Shown here piece after piece: positions 8,783 to 17,491 of a DNA stretch of 64,000 bases. Position numbers and translations under genes: made by a program. The notes under the pieces were generated by a model. That model was not told where the DNA came from. It worked only from the letters and a program-made list of their open reading frames with translations, and did not search any database. The DNA comes from Coriobacteriaceae bacterium AM113-163. GTDB taxonomy: Bacteria; Actinomycetota; Coriobacteriia; Coriobacteriales; Coriobacteriaceae. Each line of letters starts with the position of its first letter. Position 1 is the first letter of the stretch. Location: the NCBI GenBank assembly GCA_027673765.1, contig JAQDWB010000003.1, positions 95,627 through 159,626 on the forward strand. The letters run 5' to 3'.

Positions 8783-9688
8783 CTAGATGCTCAGCCAGCG
8801 ATCGCCCTCGGCTCGGCAAAAGCCCTCACGCTCCAGGTCGGCCAGAATGCCCGCGACAAGCTCGCGCTCGACCGGTCCACGCCCAGCCGCCGCTTCCATC
8901 TCGTTAACGCCCACCACGGCATCAGCAAGCGTAATCCCCGCCGGCTGGCCATCGCGCGCTGCCAGCAACATGCGCACGATATGCGCGCGCTTTTGGCGAC
9001 GTGAGCCCTCAAACTTTGATTGACGGCTATAGCCCGCCGAGCGCCTGGACGGATTGGGCAACGTCTTTTTTAGATATGCGCCGTAATCTAGCAACGCGTA
9101 ATACCACGCGCGCGGCGTATCGGCATCATCGAGCGGCACGGCAAAGGGAGCGATCTCGTCGGTCGCCGCACCGGGGGCCGCCGGACAGGCCGCCTGAATC
9201 AGCGGCACCAGCTCGCGATCGGGAACAGCCGGTACATCGGGAAAGAAGTGATGCAGAAAGACCGTGCGCACGTTGGTCTCCAGATACACGCCCGGAAGAT
9301 CAAACGCAAACGACCGGATACCTTGCGCCGTTGCCGGGCCAATACCAGGCAGAGCGACCAAGTCACGCGTCTCGTGCGGAAACTCCCCGCCCCAATCCTC
9401 TACGACCCGTTGAGCGGCCCCGTGAAGCGCCAGAGCGCGTCGGTTGTAGCCCATGCCCTGCCAAGCGTCCAAAACATCGGAAGGCGCGGCCTGGGCAAGC
9501 GCCTGCACGGTCGGAAAACGATCGAGCCACGCCGGCATGCGCGCCTCCACACGCGGCACCTGTGTTTGCTGCAGCATGACCTCGGAAAGCCAAATGATGT
9601 ACGGGTCGCGCGTGCGGCGCCACGGAAGGTCGCGATAGCGCAGGACCCCTTCCGAACGAATCATCGAACGAAAGGGGTCCTGAATCAT
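8783..9688 (-). CDS. mutY: MutY-like A/G-specific adenine glycosylase lacking the Fe-S cluster
   Basis: MutY removes adenine mispaired with 8-oxoguanine. The 301-residue protein has the MutY signature around SEVMLQQTQVPRV (Glu36 is the expected catalytic acid) and the helix-hairpin-helix LPGIGPATAQ. Two features are unusual. The position of the catalytic aspartate reads YLETNVRTV, so it is Glu137. The C-terminal cysteine loop for the [4Fe-4S] cluster is replaced by a Ser/Arg-rich stretch with no cysteines. It is also short and lacks a recognisable NUDIX-like C-terminal domain. Cluster-less MutY proteins are known, so it may still be active. GGAG lies 8 nt before the start, and the gene is 21 bp downstream of rrf2. 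Confidence 0.85.
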   Translation of the reverse strand: MIQDPFRSMIRSEGVLRYRDLPWRRTRDPYIIWLSEVMLQQTQVPRVEARMPAWLDRFPTVQALAQAAPSDVLDAWQGMGYNRRALALHGAAQRVVEDWGGEFPHETRDLVALPGIGPATAQGIRSFAFDLPGVYLETNVRTVFLHHFFPDVPAVPDRELVPLIQAACPAAPGAATDEIAPFAVPLDDADTPRAWYYALLDYGAYLKKTLPNPSRRSAGYSRQSKFEGSRRQKRAHIVRMLLAARDGQPAGITLADAVVGVNEMEAAAGRGPVERELVAGILADLEREGFCRAEGDRWLSI

Positions 9689-9709
9689 ATCTATGCTCCT
9701 TATGCGGCG

Positions 9710-10195
9710 CTATTCCTCCCGGCAAGCGAACGCGCAGGTGGCGTACTCGGGAAACGCGTCGCGGTCGGCGAATTTGGAATCGACGGCCGGGAACTGGCGG
9801 TGAGCGACGATGTCGCCGAGCGAAACGGAATCGAGGTAGTCGCGCATCAACGCTTGAGCTCCGGCCCACAGGGGATGATAGCAGCACGTGCCCATGCGTG
9901 CACAGTCGCCATCGGGTGCGGTGCAATCATTCATAACCATAGGGCCCTGAACGGCCTCGACGACCTGACGAACGGTGACGTCGTCCGGACTGACCTTGAG
10001 ACGCATGCCACCGTGGACGCCACGCAGGCTCTCCACAATACCGGCCTGGACCAAACCGTGCTGAATCGAGCGTGCAAACGAATACGGAACATTGACCTCT
10101 TCGGCAGCGGTGCGAACAGAAAGCAAACGCTCCGGATCCTCGGCAAGCATCGCCAACATACGAAGGGCGTAATCAGTCTTCCTCGATATGTCCAT
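9710..10195 (-). CDS. Rrf2-family transcriptional regulator with cysteine cluster
   Basis: A 161-residue winged-helix regulator of the Rrf2 group (IscR, NsrR, RsrR). The N-terminus MDISRKTDYALRML is diagnostic, followed by the recognition helix region (VPYSFARSIQHGLVQAGI) and the wing (LRGVHGGMRL). Residues about 90-106 carry four cysteines (NDCTAPDGDCARMGTCC), typical of family members that bind an Fe-S cluster and sense iron, NO or redox state. The start follows AAAGGGG. The mutY-like gene is 21 bp downstream, so the regulator probably leads a two-gene redox or repair operon and may regulate itself. Confidence 0.92.
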   Translation of the reverse strand: MDISRKTDYALRMLAMLAEDPERLLSVRTAAEEVNVPYSFARSIQHGLVQAGIVESLRGVHGGMRLKVSPDDVTVRQVVEAVQGPMVMNDCTAPDGDCARMGTCCYHPLWAGAQALMRDYLDSVSLGDIVAHRQFPAVDSKFADRDAFPEYATCAFACREE

Positions 10196-10554
10196 TTTTC
10201 CCCTTTCAAGGAATACGAACAGCTCGAACGAGCTCCGGGACCGAGCTTGTGTCGAGACGCTAAATGACCGCTAGGACATCCAAATGGTAAATCGGATATC
10301 CACTGAACGCCGCGCTCGGAGCGAAATGCATCAGATGCGGCCTATAGTGCAATTTAGTATAGCCTAACCCCCTGTCTCGTTGAACAGGTGTTGCGCAACA
10401 AAGCTGTTGTTCAGACAAATATACTTATTAGATTTTACTTGCGTTCCCGAAGGCGCGGGGATTCTGGGCGAAGATGCGCCAGGGCGATCGTTCTATCGAA
10501 ACAAAGTGCATCAAACGCAAAAAGCCACGTCCGAAGACGTGGCTTTAATTGCGT
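10196..10554. other. Intergenic region before rrf2, no gene
   Basis: About 360 bp with no supported coding frame. It must contain the minus-strand promoter of the rrf2-mutY pair and ends with the tRNA terminator. I could not identify an operator with confidence. Confidence 0.5.
10517..10546 (-). terminator. Terminator of tRNA-Asp
   Basis: The 8-bp stem GCCACGTC/GACGTGGC with a CGAA-type tetraloop is followed by TTTTT on the minus strand, just 3' of the tRNA. Confidence 0.85.
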
Positions 10555-10632
<78 letters not shown>

Positions 10633-10740
10633 AGGCAGACGTTCGCGTTTGTTTCCGCTCGCGTGCGCTGCGGGGATTAGTATACACAGAAGTCTGTCCG
10701 GCGCGCAACAACTTTTTTGAAAAAATTTTTGGGGCCATCC

Positions 10741-10883
10741 GGGAGGGTCTCCGGGGCTGGGGGCGGGGGTTAAGTTTGCTGCTCTACAGTCCTGCGCAAG
10801 ACGGAAAGCACATTAAGTGCTTTCCTTTGCGTGCGGAACTCGCGACAAACTTAACCCCCGCCCCCAGCCCCGGAGACCCTCCC
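10741..10883. repeat. Long perfect inverted repeat, 37-bp arms, nested inner hairpin
   Basis: Arms 10741-10777 and 10847-10883 are exact reverse complements over 37 bp. The 69-nt spacer contains a second hairpin (GGAAAGCAC at 10803-10811 with GTGCTTTCC at 10817-10825). The 409-bp gap between the tRNA and the phosphodiesterase gene (10633-11041) holds this element and one terminator, and no coding sequence that I can support. Confidence 0.9.
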
Positions 10884-10999
10884 TGCCGTCACATTATTCA
10901 ACCAGTTTTGCGGGCGTGCGCCGCTGCGCGGCTAGCCCGCGTGCTTCCCGGCGGGGTTGGTCTGATTGTTCTGGTTGGACTTCTGACTTTGGCTCAAAG

Positions 11000-11034
11000 A
11001 AAAACGGGAGATGCGTTGTGCATCCCCCGTTTTT
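11000..11034 (-). terminator. Terminator of phosphodiesterase gene
   Basis: The stem AAAAACGGG-GATGC pairs with GCATC-CCCGTTTTT with one mismatch. The T-run follows on the minus strand directly after the stop of the gene at 11042. Confidence 0.8.
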
Positions 11035-11041
11035 GTTGCGG

Positions 11042-11509
11042 TTAGTCCAAGTCAATAAACTTAGTGGTCAGTATCTTGCCGTCTTTGACGAGCATTCTGG
11101 CCATGGTGGGGCCTCGGGTGCCTCTGGGGTAGCTGGCGCTGCCCGGGTTGAGGACTAGGCAGCGGCCCACTTGGGCTTCTTTGGTTACGTGGGTGTGGCC
11201 GTTGATGGCTACGTCTACGGATCCCACCGGAAGGTCTTCGCGGTAGTGGGCTACGGCGAATTTGAGGCCTTCGTAGGTAAAGAGCGCAAGACGGTCTACA
11301 TCGGGGCCGTAGTCGCGGTAGTAATCGTTGTTGCCCAATACGGCCCGCACAGGGGCGATGGCGCACAGGTGCTCGTAGTCCATCTCTGACGTGAGGTCGC
11401 CGGCGTGGATGATCAGGTCTGCGCCCTCAAGCTCATCCAAGAGCGCAGGCGATAAATAGCCGTGGGTGTCCGAGATGATGTCGATACGCTTGGCGCTTGC
11501 ACTGTTCAT
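11042..11509 (-). CDS. YfcE/MJ0936-family metallophosphoesterase
   Basis: A 155-residue calcineurin-like phosphodiesterase. The metal-binding motifs are all visible: SDTHG (D-x-H), AGDLT (GD), GNND, NGHTH (GHxH) and NPGSASYPRG near the end. Homologues hydrolyse phosphodiester bonds in vitro with Mn or Ni; the natural substrate is usually unknown. Length is normal for the small single-domain family. AAGGG precedes the ATG at about 7 nt. The gene lies downstream of the LytTR regulator at 11606, separated from it by a terminator only about 40 nt before its start. Confidence 0.92.
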   Translation of the reverse strand: MNSASAKRIDIISDTHGYLSPALLDELEGADLIIHAGDLTSEMDYEHLCAIAPVRAVLGNNDYYRDYGPDVDRLALFTYEGLKFAVAHYREDLPVGSVDVAINGHTHVTKEAQVGRCLVLNPGSASYPRGTRGPTMARMLVKDGKILTTKFIDLD

Positions 11510-11548
11510 GGGATCCCTTCCGCAAAAAACGATTCGGCAGATACATAC

Positions 11549-11599
11549 AAAAAAGGCCCCACGGCTCCGCAGACGATGGGTCTACAGGGCTGCGGGGCC
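11549..11599 (-). terminator. Terminator after first LytTR regulator
   Basis: On the minus strand a long imperfect stem (GGCCCCGCAG... with ...CGTGGGGCC) is followed by six T. It starts just past the regulator's stop codon. Confidence 0.8.
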
Positions 11600-11605
11600 A
11601 GTGTG

Positions 11606-12322
11606 CTAGAGACTCAAGGCCTTCTTGAGCGGCACGACGCGGCGGCGCGAAACCGGTACGCGTTCGTCGACGCCCGTAATGCCCAGCTGGATGGCGCCCG
11701 AGGGCACCGTCTCGACGTCCGTAACGCACGCCAAGTTGACGATATAGCGGCGGTGAACACGGAAGAAGCCAAAATCGCAGAGCTTGGCCTCAAACTGCGC
11801 CAGCGAGGTCGTCGACAAAAAGCGATCATCGACGGTATAGATGCAGGAGTAATCGTCCTTGGCCATGATAAAGCGAATGTCGTCCACGGGAATGAGCACC
11901 TTGCGGCCGCCCTTTTCCACCGGGATACGCTCGATGGTCACCTTGCTGTCCGTAACCGGCTTGGCGCGTTGCATGACCTTCTCGATCGCGCGATCCAAGC
12001 GAGCTTCCTCGACCGGCTTCATCAGATAATCGACGGCATCCACGTCGAATGCCTCGACCGCATGGTCGCTATACGCAGTCACAAACACGATCGCCGGCGG
12101 ATTTTTGAGCTTATGCAGCGCCTCGGCAAGTTGCAGGCCCGAGGCACCGGGCATCGAGATATCGAGAAACACGACATCCACGCGACTTTCCATAAGCATC
12201 TCGATGCCGGAGCGGACGCTCGACGCCTCCGTGATCGTGCCGATCTTGCCCGTTTGCTCGAGCAGGAAGCGAAGCTCCGAGCGAGCCGGCGCCTCATCAT
12301 CCACAATCATCGCACGCAGCAT
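11606..12322 (-). CDS. LytTR-family response regulator 1
   Basis: A 238-residue response regulator. The receiver domain (about 1-120) has acidic pair VDDE, phosphoacceptor Asp in VVFLDISMPG, the conserved Thr in FVTAYSD and Lys in YLMKPVEEAR. The LytTR DNA-binding domain (about 135-238) includes GGRKVLIPVDDI, FRVHRRYIVNL and VPVSRRRVVPLK. Such regulators bind tandem 9-bp direct repeats. It follows the LytS-type kinase at 12395 and a glycosyltransferase, forming a three-gene operon. ATG 12322 is preceded by AAAGG at a long spacing; an upstream in-frame start gives 7 more residues. Confidence 0.93.
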   Translation of the reverse strand: MLRAMIVDDEAPARSELRFLLEQTGKIGTITEASSVRSGIEMLMESRVDVVFLDISMPGASGLQLAEALHKLKNPPAIVFVTAYSDHAVEAFDVDAVDYLMKPVEEARLDRAIEKVMQRAKPVTDSKVTIERIPVEKGGRKVLIPVDDIRFIMAKDDYSCIYTVDDRFLSTTSLAQFEAKLCDFGFFRVHRRYIVNLACVTDVETVPSGAIQLGITGVDERVPVSRRRVVPLKKALSL

Positions 12323-12394
12323 AGGGATAAAACCTTTCGTCAACTAACTACGCCGGGCATCCGTCGCATGACGTTGAGCCCGTAGCCTTTTATT

Positions 12395-13738
12395 TTACTC
12401 TTGAATGTCAAAGATGCTCTCTGACAAATCAAGATGAAGGAGCACTTTGGTGCCCTTGCCCGGCGCCGATTCGACACGCGTATAGGAGTGCGGCCCATAA
12501 AAGCGATGGATGCGCTCCGAAATATTGTGCATGGCCACACCGGCGCCGCCACCCTGGGGAGAGCTGGCGTCGGGACGGGCAGAGCGCTCGTCAAACAGTC
12601 TGGCGGCGGTACCCTCATCCATGCCCACGCCATTATCGGCCACGGCAATCAAGATTGCATCCTCGCCGTCTTGGTGAACGGTCACGTCGATCCTCAGGGC
12701 GTCGTCATCGCCCATACCATGACGTACGGCGTTCTCGACAATCGGCTGGATCACGAACGCCGGCACCAGCGTATCTTCCACGTCCTCGGACACATCGAAC
12801 GTCGCAAGCACGCGGTCCTCGCCAAAGCGGGCCTTCTCAAAGGTAAGGTAGCGCTTGGTCTGTGCGACCTCGCGCGAGACCGGAATAAGCGATCCCGAGT
12901 TGTCGAGCGTGGCACGATAGAACGATGAGAACTCACGAAGCAGTTCGCGGGCCCGCAGCGGGTCGGTGCGCGTAAACGATGCAATGGTGTTCAGCGTGTT
13001 GAACAGGAAGTGCGGGTTAATCTGCGCCTGCAGCGCACGCACCTCGGCGCGCGCCGTGAGCTCCTTTTGCACCTCGAGCTCGTGGATGGCGAGCTGTGTG
13101 GACAAGATCTCGGCAAAGCCCGAGGCAAGCGCGTACTGGGTACGGTCGACGGCGCGCGGGGTCTTGTAGTAGAACTTGAGCGTACCGACGGTACGATCGC
13201 CCACCTTGATGGGGGCGATAATGCCGGCGGGGACTTGGTTGTGCGAGCCGTCCGAGCCCACGACATCCACCATACGGTTGAACGACTGCACGATGCCATG
13301 TTCGATAACGTAGCGTGTGGCAAGCGTGTGGATGGGAGTATCGGGCAGCAGTTTTTCCTCAAACTCGCCCGCGCAGGCAAGCACGTTGTCCTCGTCGGTG
13401 ATGGCCACCGTCATGGCGCGCGTCTCGGGCAAAATGCGCCGGCACACCAAACGCGCCGACTCCTGCGTCAGACCGCCCTTAATGTCCTCGAGCATGGCCG
13501 AGGCCACCGAGAGCGTCTCCTCGGTGTACTGGGAGCGCACCGAATCGGGATTGAGCGTCAAAAAGATAAAGATGCACAGAAAGATGCACAGCAGCGCGCA
13601 GGCAATCACCGTGGCGATCGGCTCGATACCGGTCACCAAGGCAAAAATAAAGTACACCAGCACGCAAATGGCGCATGCAACGGCAATGATGCGAAAGATT
13701 GATATTGAACTATCGCGCTGGGCGCGGCGGTCGATCAT
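12395..13738 (-). CDS. LytS-type sensor histidine kinase 1
   Basis: A 447-residue kinase. Two membrane helices lie at about residues 13-35 and 39-62. A GAF-like sensory domain follows (about 75-215), then the His_kinase domain with phosphoacceptor in QINPHFLFNTLN and an HATPase with VENAVRHG (N box) and VADNGVGM (G1). The architecture matches YehU/LytS-like kinases that pair with LytTR regulators, and its partner follows directly. The start is supported by GGAGGGG. Its ATGA overlaps the stop of the glycosyltransferase, so translation is coupled. The small periplasmic surface suggests a cytoplasmic or membrane signal, but the ligand is unknown. Confidence 0.92.
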   Translation of the reverse strand: MIDRRAQRDSSISIFRIIAVACAICVLVYFIFALVTGIEPIATVIACALLCIFLCIFIFLTLNPDSVRSQYTEETLSVASAMLEDIKGGLTQESARLVCRRILPETRAMTVAITDEDNVLACAGEFEEKLLPDTPIHTLATRYVIEHGIVQSFNRMVDVVGSDGSHNQVPAGIIAPIKVGDRTVGTLKFYYKTPRAVDRTQYALASGFAEILSTQLAIHELEVQKELTARAEVRALQAQINPHFLFNTLNTIASFTRTDPLRARELLREFSSFYRATLDNSGSLIPVSREVAQTKRYLTFEKARFGEDRVLATFDVSEDVEDTLVPAFVIQPIVENAVRHGMGDDDALRIDVTVHQDGEDAILIAVADNGVGMDEGTAARLFDERSARPDASSPQGGGAGVAMHNISERIHRFYGPHSYTRVESAPGKGTKVLLHLDLSESIFDIQE

Positions 13739-14922
13739 TCGGCCCCCTCCAGGATACTGATCAGTTGTGCGTCACGCCAAAGCCCGTCCATGATCTTGGG
13801 CCAAAAGCTCTGGAAACGCAGGTAGCTTGCAGCGTTTTGGCGCGCATAGGCCTTTGCCTCGCCGATACCATGGCGCCAAATGCGCAGGTAGCCCTCATGC
13901 TCGCGGGTAAACACGCTGCGGACCATAGCGGTCTTGCGCACGCGGTCGTCGAGCTCGCGCGAAATCCACGGGCCCGGGTAGGGCATGAGCGATGCCGCCG
14001 TAACGGGGATGAGCTCCTTTTGATGCGCGGCGAACGTCAACTTGGCCCGTTCGTAGTACCAACGGTATACATCCTGCATAAAGCGCGGTGAGCGCTTTTC
14101 GGACTCCGGAGGCAGATGGCGCACGGTCCACTCGTTATCAAACCACACGTCGTAGCCAAACATACGCATGTTAAAGAGGTAATCCAAGTCCTCGCCGCGG
14201 GTGATAAACGGGTCAAAGGCCACACGCGTAAAGGCGCGGGCGTGCAGGGCCATCAGGCCGCCGCACACGTAGTTGGAGCGCGAGATGCGGGTGCCCGAGA
14301 GCGCCTTTTTCATCCAACGGTTGAACTCGATGCGCTTGGTCCACCAACGATGGCAGATGCCCGCCTTGTCCGTGGGAGCCAGCGGCGAGCCGTCGCGATC
14401 GTAGAAATAGCCGCTCTTGACCAAGATCGGCAAGCCCTGACGCGTCTGCTGCCCCAACGCATAGGTCGCGCGCTTCATAAAGTCGGCGTCGATGACAGTC
14501 TCATCGTCATCCAAAAAGATAACCGCGTCATGCCCCAGCACAGCGGCACAGGCTAGCCCCATGTTGCGGATGGCACCGTAGCCTCGCAGGCTCACGCACT
14601 CGCCCGAACCCTTGGGCGCGATCTGAGCAACCCGGTCTGCGATGCGCGAGGCCTGGGTGTTGGTGACAACGGTGACCTTGAGCGTGGGATGCGCGTCGAC
14701 AATCTCGTGCACGCGCAGCGACACATCGGCTGTGGCAGAAACAGGACAGACCACCAAAAGGATGATGCGCGGGATGTCGCACACCTGCTCAAGCGAGGCC
14801 AGGCAGCGGTCGAGTTCGGGATTGTCGGCGTTGAGTCGCGTCGAATGGTCATAGGTGCCAGGGGCGTTTGCGCAAGCGTCATCGCCCGCCCAATACGTTG
14901 GAATCACGACCGTGGCGTTCAT
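13735..14922 (-). CDS. Family 2 glycosyltransferase-like protein
   Basis: A 395-residue soluble GT-A fold transferase. The N-terminus ATVVIPTYWAG and the metal/nucleotide-sugar motif AVIFLDDDET (about residues 132-141) are clear. GEDLDYLFNMRMFGYDV resembles the acceptor-side ED motif. No membrane helices are seen. The donor sugar and acceptor cannot be read. It is the first gene of the operon with the LytS/LytTR pair, overlapping the kinase by 4 bp. This suggests that the sensor monitors a cell-surface process to which the transferase contributes, which is inference. GGGAGG is well placed before the ATG. Confidence 0.85.
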   Translation of the reverse strand: MNATVVIPTYWAGDDACANAPGTYDHSTRLNADNPELDRCLASLEQVCDIPRIILLVVCPVSATADVSLRVHEIVDAHPTLKVTVVTNTQASRIADRVAQIAPKGSGECVSLRGYGAIRNMGLACAAVLGHDAVIFLDDDETVIDADFMKRATYALGQQTRQGLPILVKSGYFYDRDGSPLAPTDKAGICHRWWTKRIEFNRWMKKALSGTRISRSNYVCGGLMALHARAFTRVAFDPFITRGEDLDYLFNMRMFGYDVWFDNEWTVRHLPPESEKRSPRFMQDVYRWYYERAKLTFAAHQKELIPVTAASLMPYPGPWISRELDDRVRKTAMVRSVFTREHEGYLRIWRHGIGEAKAYARQNAASYLRFQSFWPKIMDGLWRDAQLISILEGAE

Positions 14923-14943
14923 GCCTTACCCTCCCTGCAACAC

Positions 14944-14980
14944 AAAAACGGGACGCCGCCAAACACAGGCGACGCCCCGC
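14944..14980 (-). terminator. Terminator between UMF1 transporter and glycosyltransferase genes
   Basis: On the minus strand a GC-rich stem (GGGGCGTCGCC with GGCGGCGTCCC) is followed by GTTTTTG. The T-run ends only about 20 nt before the glycosyltransferase start, directly next to its ribosome binding site. Confidence 0.8.
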
Positions 14981-15093
14981 GACCTAGCTGATTCCATCAT
15001 ACCCACTTGGGCAAATCATTGCTCGCAAGTCGCAATGTTTATTGCGGATAACCCCAAAAGAGTACCGTGGACAGGCACAATAGCCGCTCGCTC

Positions 15094-16353
15094 CTATGCG
15101 GCATGCTCTGCCGCCCGAGTCATGCGGGACAGGCGGACCAGTAGCATAAAGCCAACGACCAGCAGCACGCCAATGGAAAGGACGCCCAGCGACGGGTTGC
15201 CGGTCAGCGAGGTGACGACCGACACCAGGAAGGTGCCCATAACGCTTGCATAACGACCAAAGATGTCAAAGAAGCCGTAGTACTCGTTGGACTTTTCCTT
15301 GGGGATAATGCGGCCAAAGTAGCTACGGCTGAGCGCCTGCACACCGCCCTGGAACAGGCCGACCATAATGGCAAGCACCCAGAATTCAAAGGCGGTCTTT
15401 AGGAAGAACGCGGCGAACAGCACAATCCCCATGTAGGCGGCGACCGCCACCAGGATCATGTTGAGCGTGCCCACGCGTCCGGCGAGCTTGCCGTAGATGA
15501 TGGCGGACGGAAAGGCCACGAACTGCGTAACGAGCAGCGCCAGCACCAGCTGCGTCGAATCGATGCCCAAGGCCGATCCGTAACTGGTGGCCATGGAAAT
15601 GACCGTGTGCACACCGTCGATATAGAAGAAGAACGCGATCATGTAGACCAGCACGGTCTTATTGTGGGCAATCTCGCGCATGGTGTGTCCGACCTCGGAG
15701 AACACACCGCCCACGATGTGGCCGATGGTGTCCTCGGGACCGCGCTCGCGACCGTACTTTTGCTTATAGGTGCGAATGAGCGGCAGGGTAAAGATGAGCC
15801 ACCAGGCACCAGTGATGATAAACGACAGACGCGTTGCCAGCATGGTGGGGATGCCAAGAGCGGGGCCACCCATGATGAGCGCCAGGCAGATGACGAACGG
15901 CACGGTGGAACCGATGTAGCCCCAGGCATAACCCGAGCTGGACACGGCGTCCATGCGCTCGTCGGTGGTAATGTCAGGCAGCATGGCGTCGTAGAACGTC
16001 ATAGAAGAGTTAAGGCCGATGGTGCACAGCACGTACACGGTCAAAAATGCCATGGCGGACATTGGGATAGCCTGCGCCAGGCAAAGCACCAGGCCCGTGA
16101 GGAAGAAGCCCAAGAAGAACTTGATCTTGTTGCCGGCGTAGTCGGCAAGTGCGCCCAGAATGGGCATGAGCATGGCGATGACCAGCGAGGCGATCGTCTG
16201 CGCATTGCCCCAAGCGACCACCAGGTCGGCCGAGGAAGCGCCGGTATTGATGGCGTTAAAGTAAATGGGCACCACCGAGGTATTGAGCAGCACGAGGGCC
16301 GAATTGCCCACATCGTACATAACCCAGTTACGCTCGAGCTTGGTGTATTTCAT
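15094..16353 (-). CDS. UMF1/Atg22-like major facilitator transporter
   Basis: A 419-residue, 12-helix MFS protein. The N-terminus (LERNWVMYDVGNSALVLL) is the hallmark of the UMF1 family related to Atg22, and FGRIIPKEKSNEYYGFFDIFGR is the conserved motif before the last helices. Atg22 exports amino acids from yeast vacuoles; bacterial members are uncharacterised or annotated as general MFS transporters. The gene stands alone between the phospholipase-like gene and the glycosyltransferase. AAGGG lies about 10 nt before the ATG. Confidence 0.88.
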   Translation of the reverse strand: MKYTKLERNWVMYDVGNSALVLLNTSVVPIYFNAINTGASSADLVVAWGNAQTIASLVIAMLMPILGALADYAGNKIKFFLGFFLTGLVLCLAQAIPMSAMAFLTVYVLCTIGLNSSMTFYDAMLPDITTDERMDAVSSSGYAWGYIGSTVPFVICLALIMGGPALGIPTMLATRLSFIITGAWWLIFTLPLIRTYKQKYGRERGPEDTIGHIVGGVFSEVGHTMREIAHNKTVLVYMIAFFFYIDGVHTVISMATSYGSALGIDSTQLVLALLVTQFVAFPSAIIYGKLAGRVGTLNMILVAVAAYMGIVLFAAFFLKTAFEFWVLAIMVGLFQGGVQALSRSYFGRIIPKEKSNEYYGFFDIFGRYASVMGTFLVSVVTSLTGNPSLGVLSIGVLLVVGFMLLVRLSRMTRAAEHAA

Positions 16354-16454
16354 GGACAGGGACCCTTCGTATTTGCCCGATATGCAGTTAGTTCATCGTA
16401 CCCCAATTGTCCAGAAGCACCGGTAAGGATTCGGCAAAGGGGCACGCATGAGCC

Positions 16455-17399
16455 CTATTCCTCGCGGTCGAACTCCTCATCGGCATTGAGCACGCGACCG
16501 CTGTAATTGACATGGTTGGTCACGGCTTCCATATCGCCGGTCTCGATAAAGCGGGCAACCGTGCACTCGTAATCGAGCAGCGCGCGGTCAAAGACCTCGG
16601 GGAAGCTCTCGGTCGAGACTTCATCGGTAAAGGGGTTCTTCCATGCCAAGTGGCCCAGGTTGCCGGTACGCTCGGTCAGCTCGGTCGTCACGCGGTGCGC
16701 AAGGCCGTCGAGCAGCGAGTAGTCGTGCACCAAGCCCTCAACCAGCGAGATCGCGCGCGTCTTTGCGGAGCCGGCCGGCTCAATCGCGCGGTAAAGTCGC
16801 TGCATATTGGCAACGGCAGCACCGTACTCCCCCGCCGGAATGTCAATGCCGTACACGCGTCCGGCAACATAGCTCATCAGCACGCCGGCCACGCGATTGA
16901 TGCGATCGGTGGTGACGATCTCGCCCGCCGGCGGGTAATCGTCGACCGTAGCGCCATCGCGTTTAAGCTGCAGCATCAGTACATCCAGGTCGCTCTCGAT
17001 CACGGCATGGACCTGACTGCTCGAATCCTCAAGCTCTGAATCGGACTCCACGATGCCAAACTGCTGCTCATAGACAAAGGGGTGAGCGTTGCGGTCGAGC
17101 ACGTAATGAGACAGCAGGCCCAGCGCAAAGGCACGACCCAAGCTGGCATCGCGCGGCAGCAGATGCGACACGCCGTCGCGCAGGCACGCGAACTGGCGAG
17201 ACATGCGCGACCGATGCATGACCTGCGCCAGCAGCGTGCAGTCGGAAACACGCGGTGTCAGAATGTGAAAGAAAAACGGGTCGGGGCCTTGGTTGCCCAA
17301 GATAAAGGCAATGCGCTCTTCATCGGACGTGATGACGCACTGCGGAAGACGGTCGATGCTTTCCTCGCCAAACAGATGATGGGTGATAAGCGCGGGCAT
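16455..17399 (-). CDS. Zinc-dependent phospholipase C-like protein
   Basis: A 314-residue protein of the Zn-dependent phospholipase C/S1-P1-like fold. It begins with PALITHHLFGE and contains GNQGPDPFFFHI (the His/Asp metal site), GLLSHYVLDRNAHPFVY (HxxxD plus H ligands) and the later histidines HAVIESDLDV. No signal peptide is seen, so it is probably cytoplasmic, as for many Firmicute and Coriobacterial relatives with unknown substrate. Start ATG 17399 is chosen because AAAGGA lies 6 nt upstream; 10 more codons are open. It has no obvious operon partner. Confidence 0.8.
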   Translation of the reverse strand: MPALITHHLFGEESIDRLPQCVITSDEERIAFILGNQGPDPFFFHILTPRVSDCTLLAQVMHRSRMSRQFACLRDGVSHLLPRDASLGRAFALGLLSHYVLDRNAHPFVYEQQFGIVESDSELEDSSSQVHAVIESDLDVLMLQLKRDGATVDDYPPAGEIVTTDRINRVAGVLMSYVAGRVYGIDIPAGEYGAAVANMQRLYRAIEPAGSAKTRAISLVEGLVHDYSLLDGLAHRVTTELTERTGNLGHLAWKNPFTDEVSTESFPEVFDRALLDYECTVARFIETGDMEAVTNHVNYSGRVLNADEEFDREE

Positions 17400-17491
17400 A
17401 ATGATCCTTTCGATTTCATTCGATGCCACCCATTATGCCCACCGCGCGCCCATGCCAAACCTGCGATGGTAAACGACAGCACGCAAGCCTC

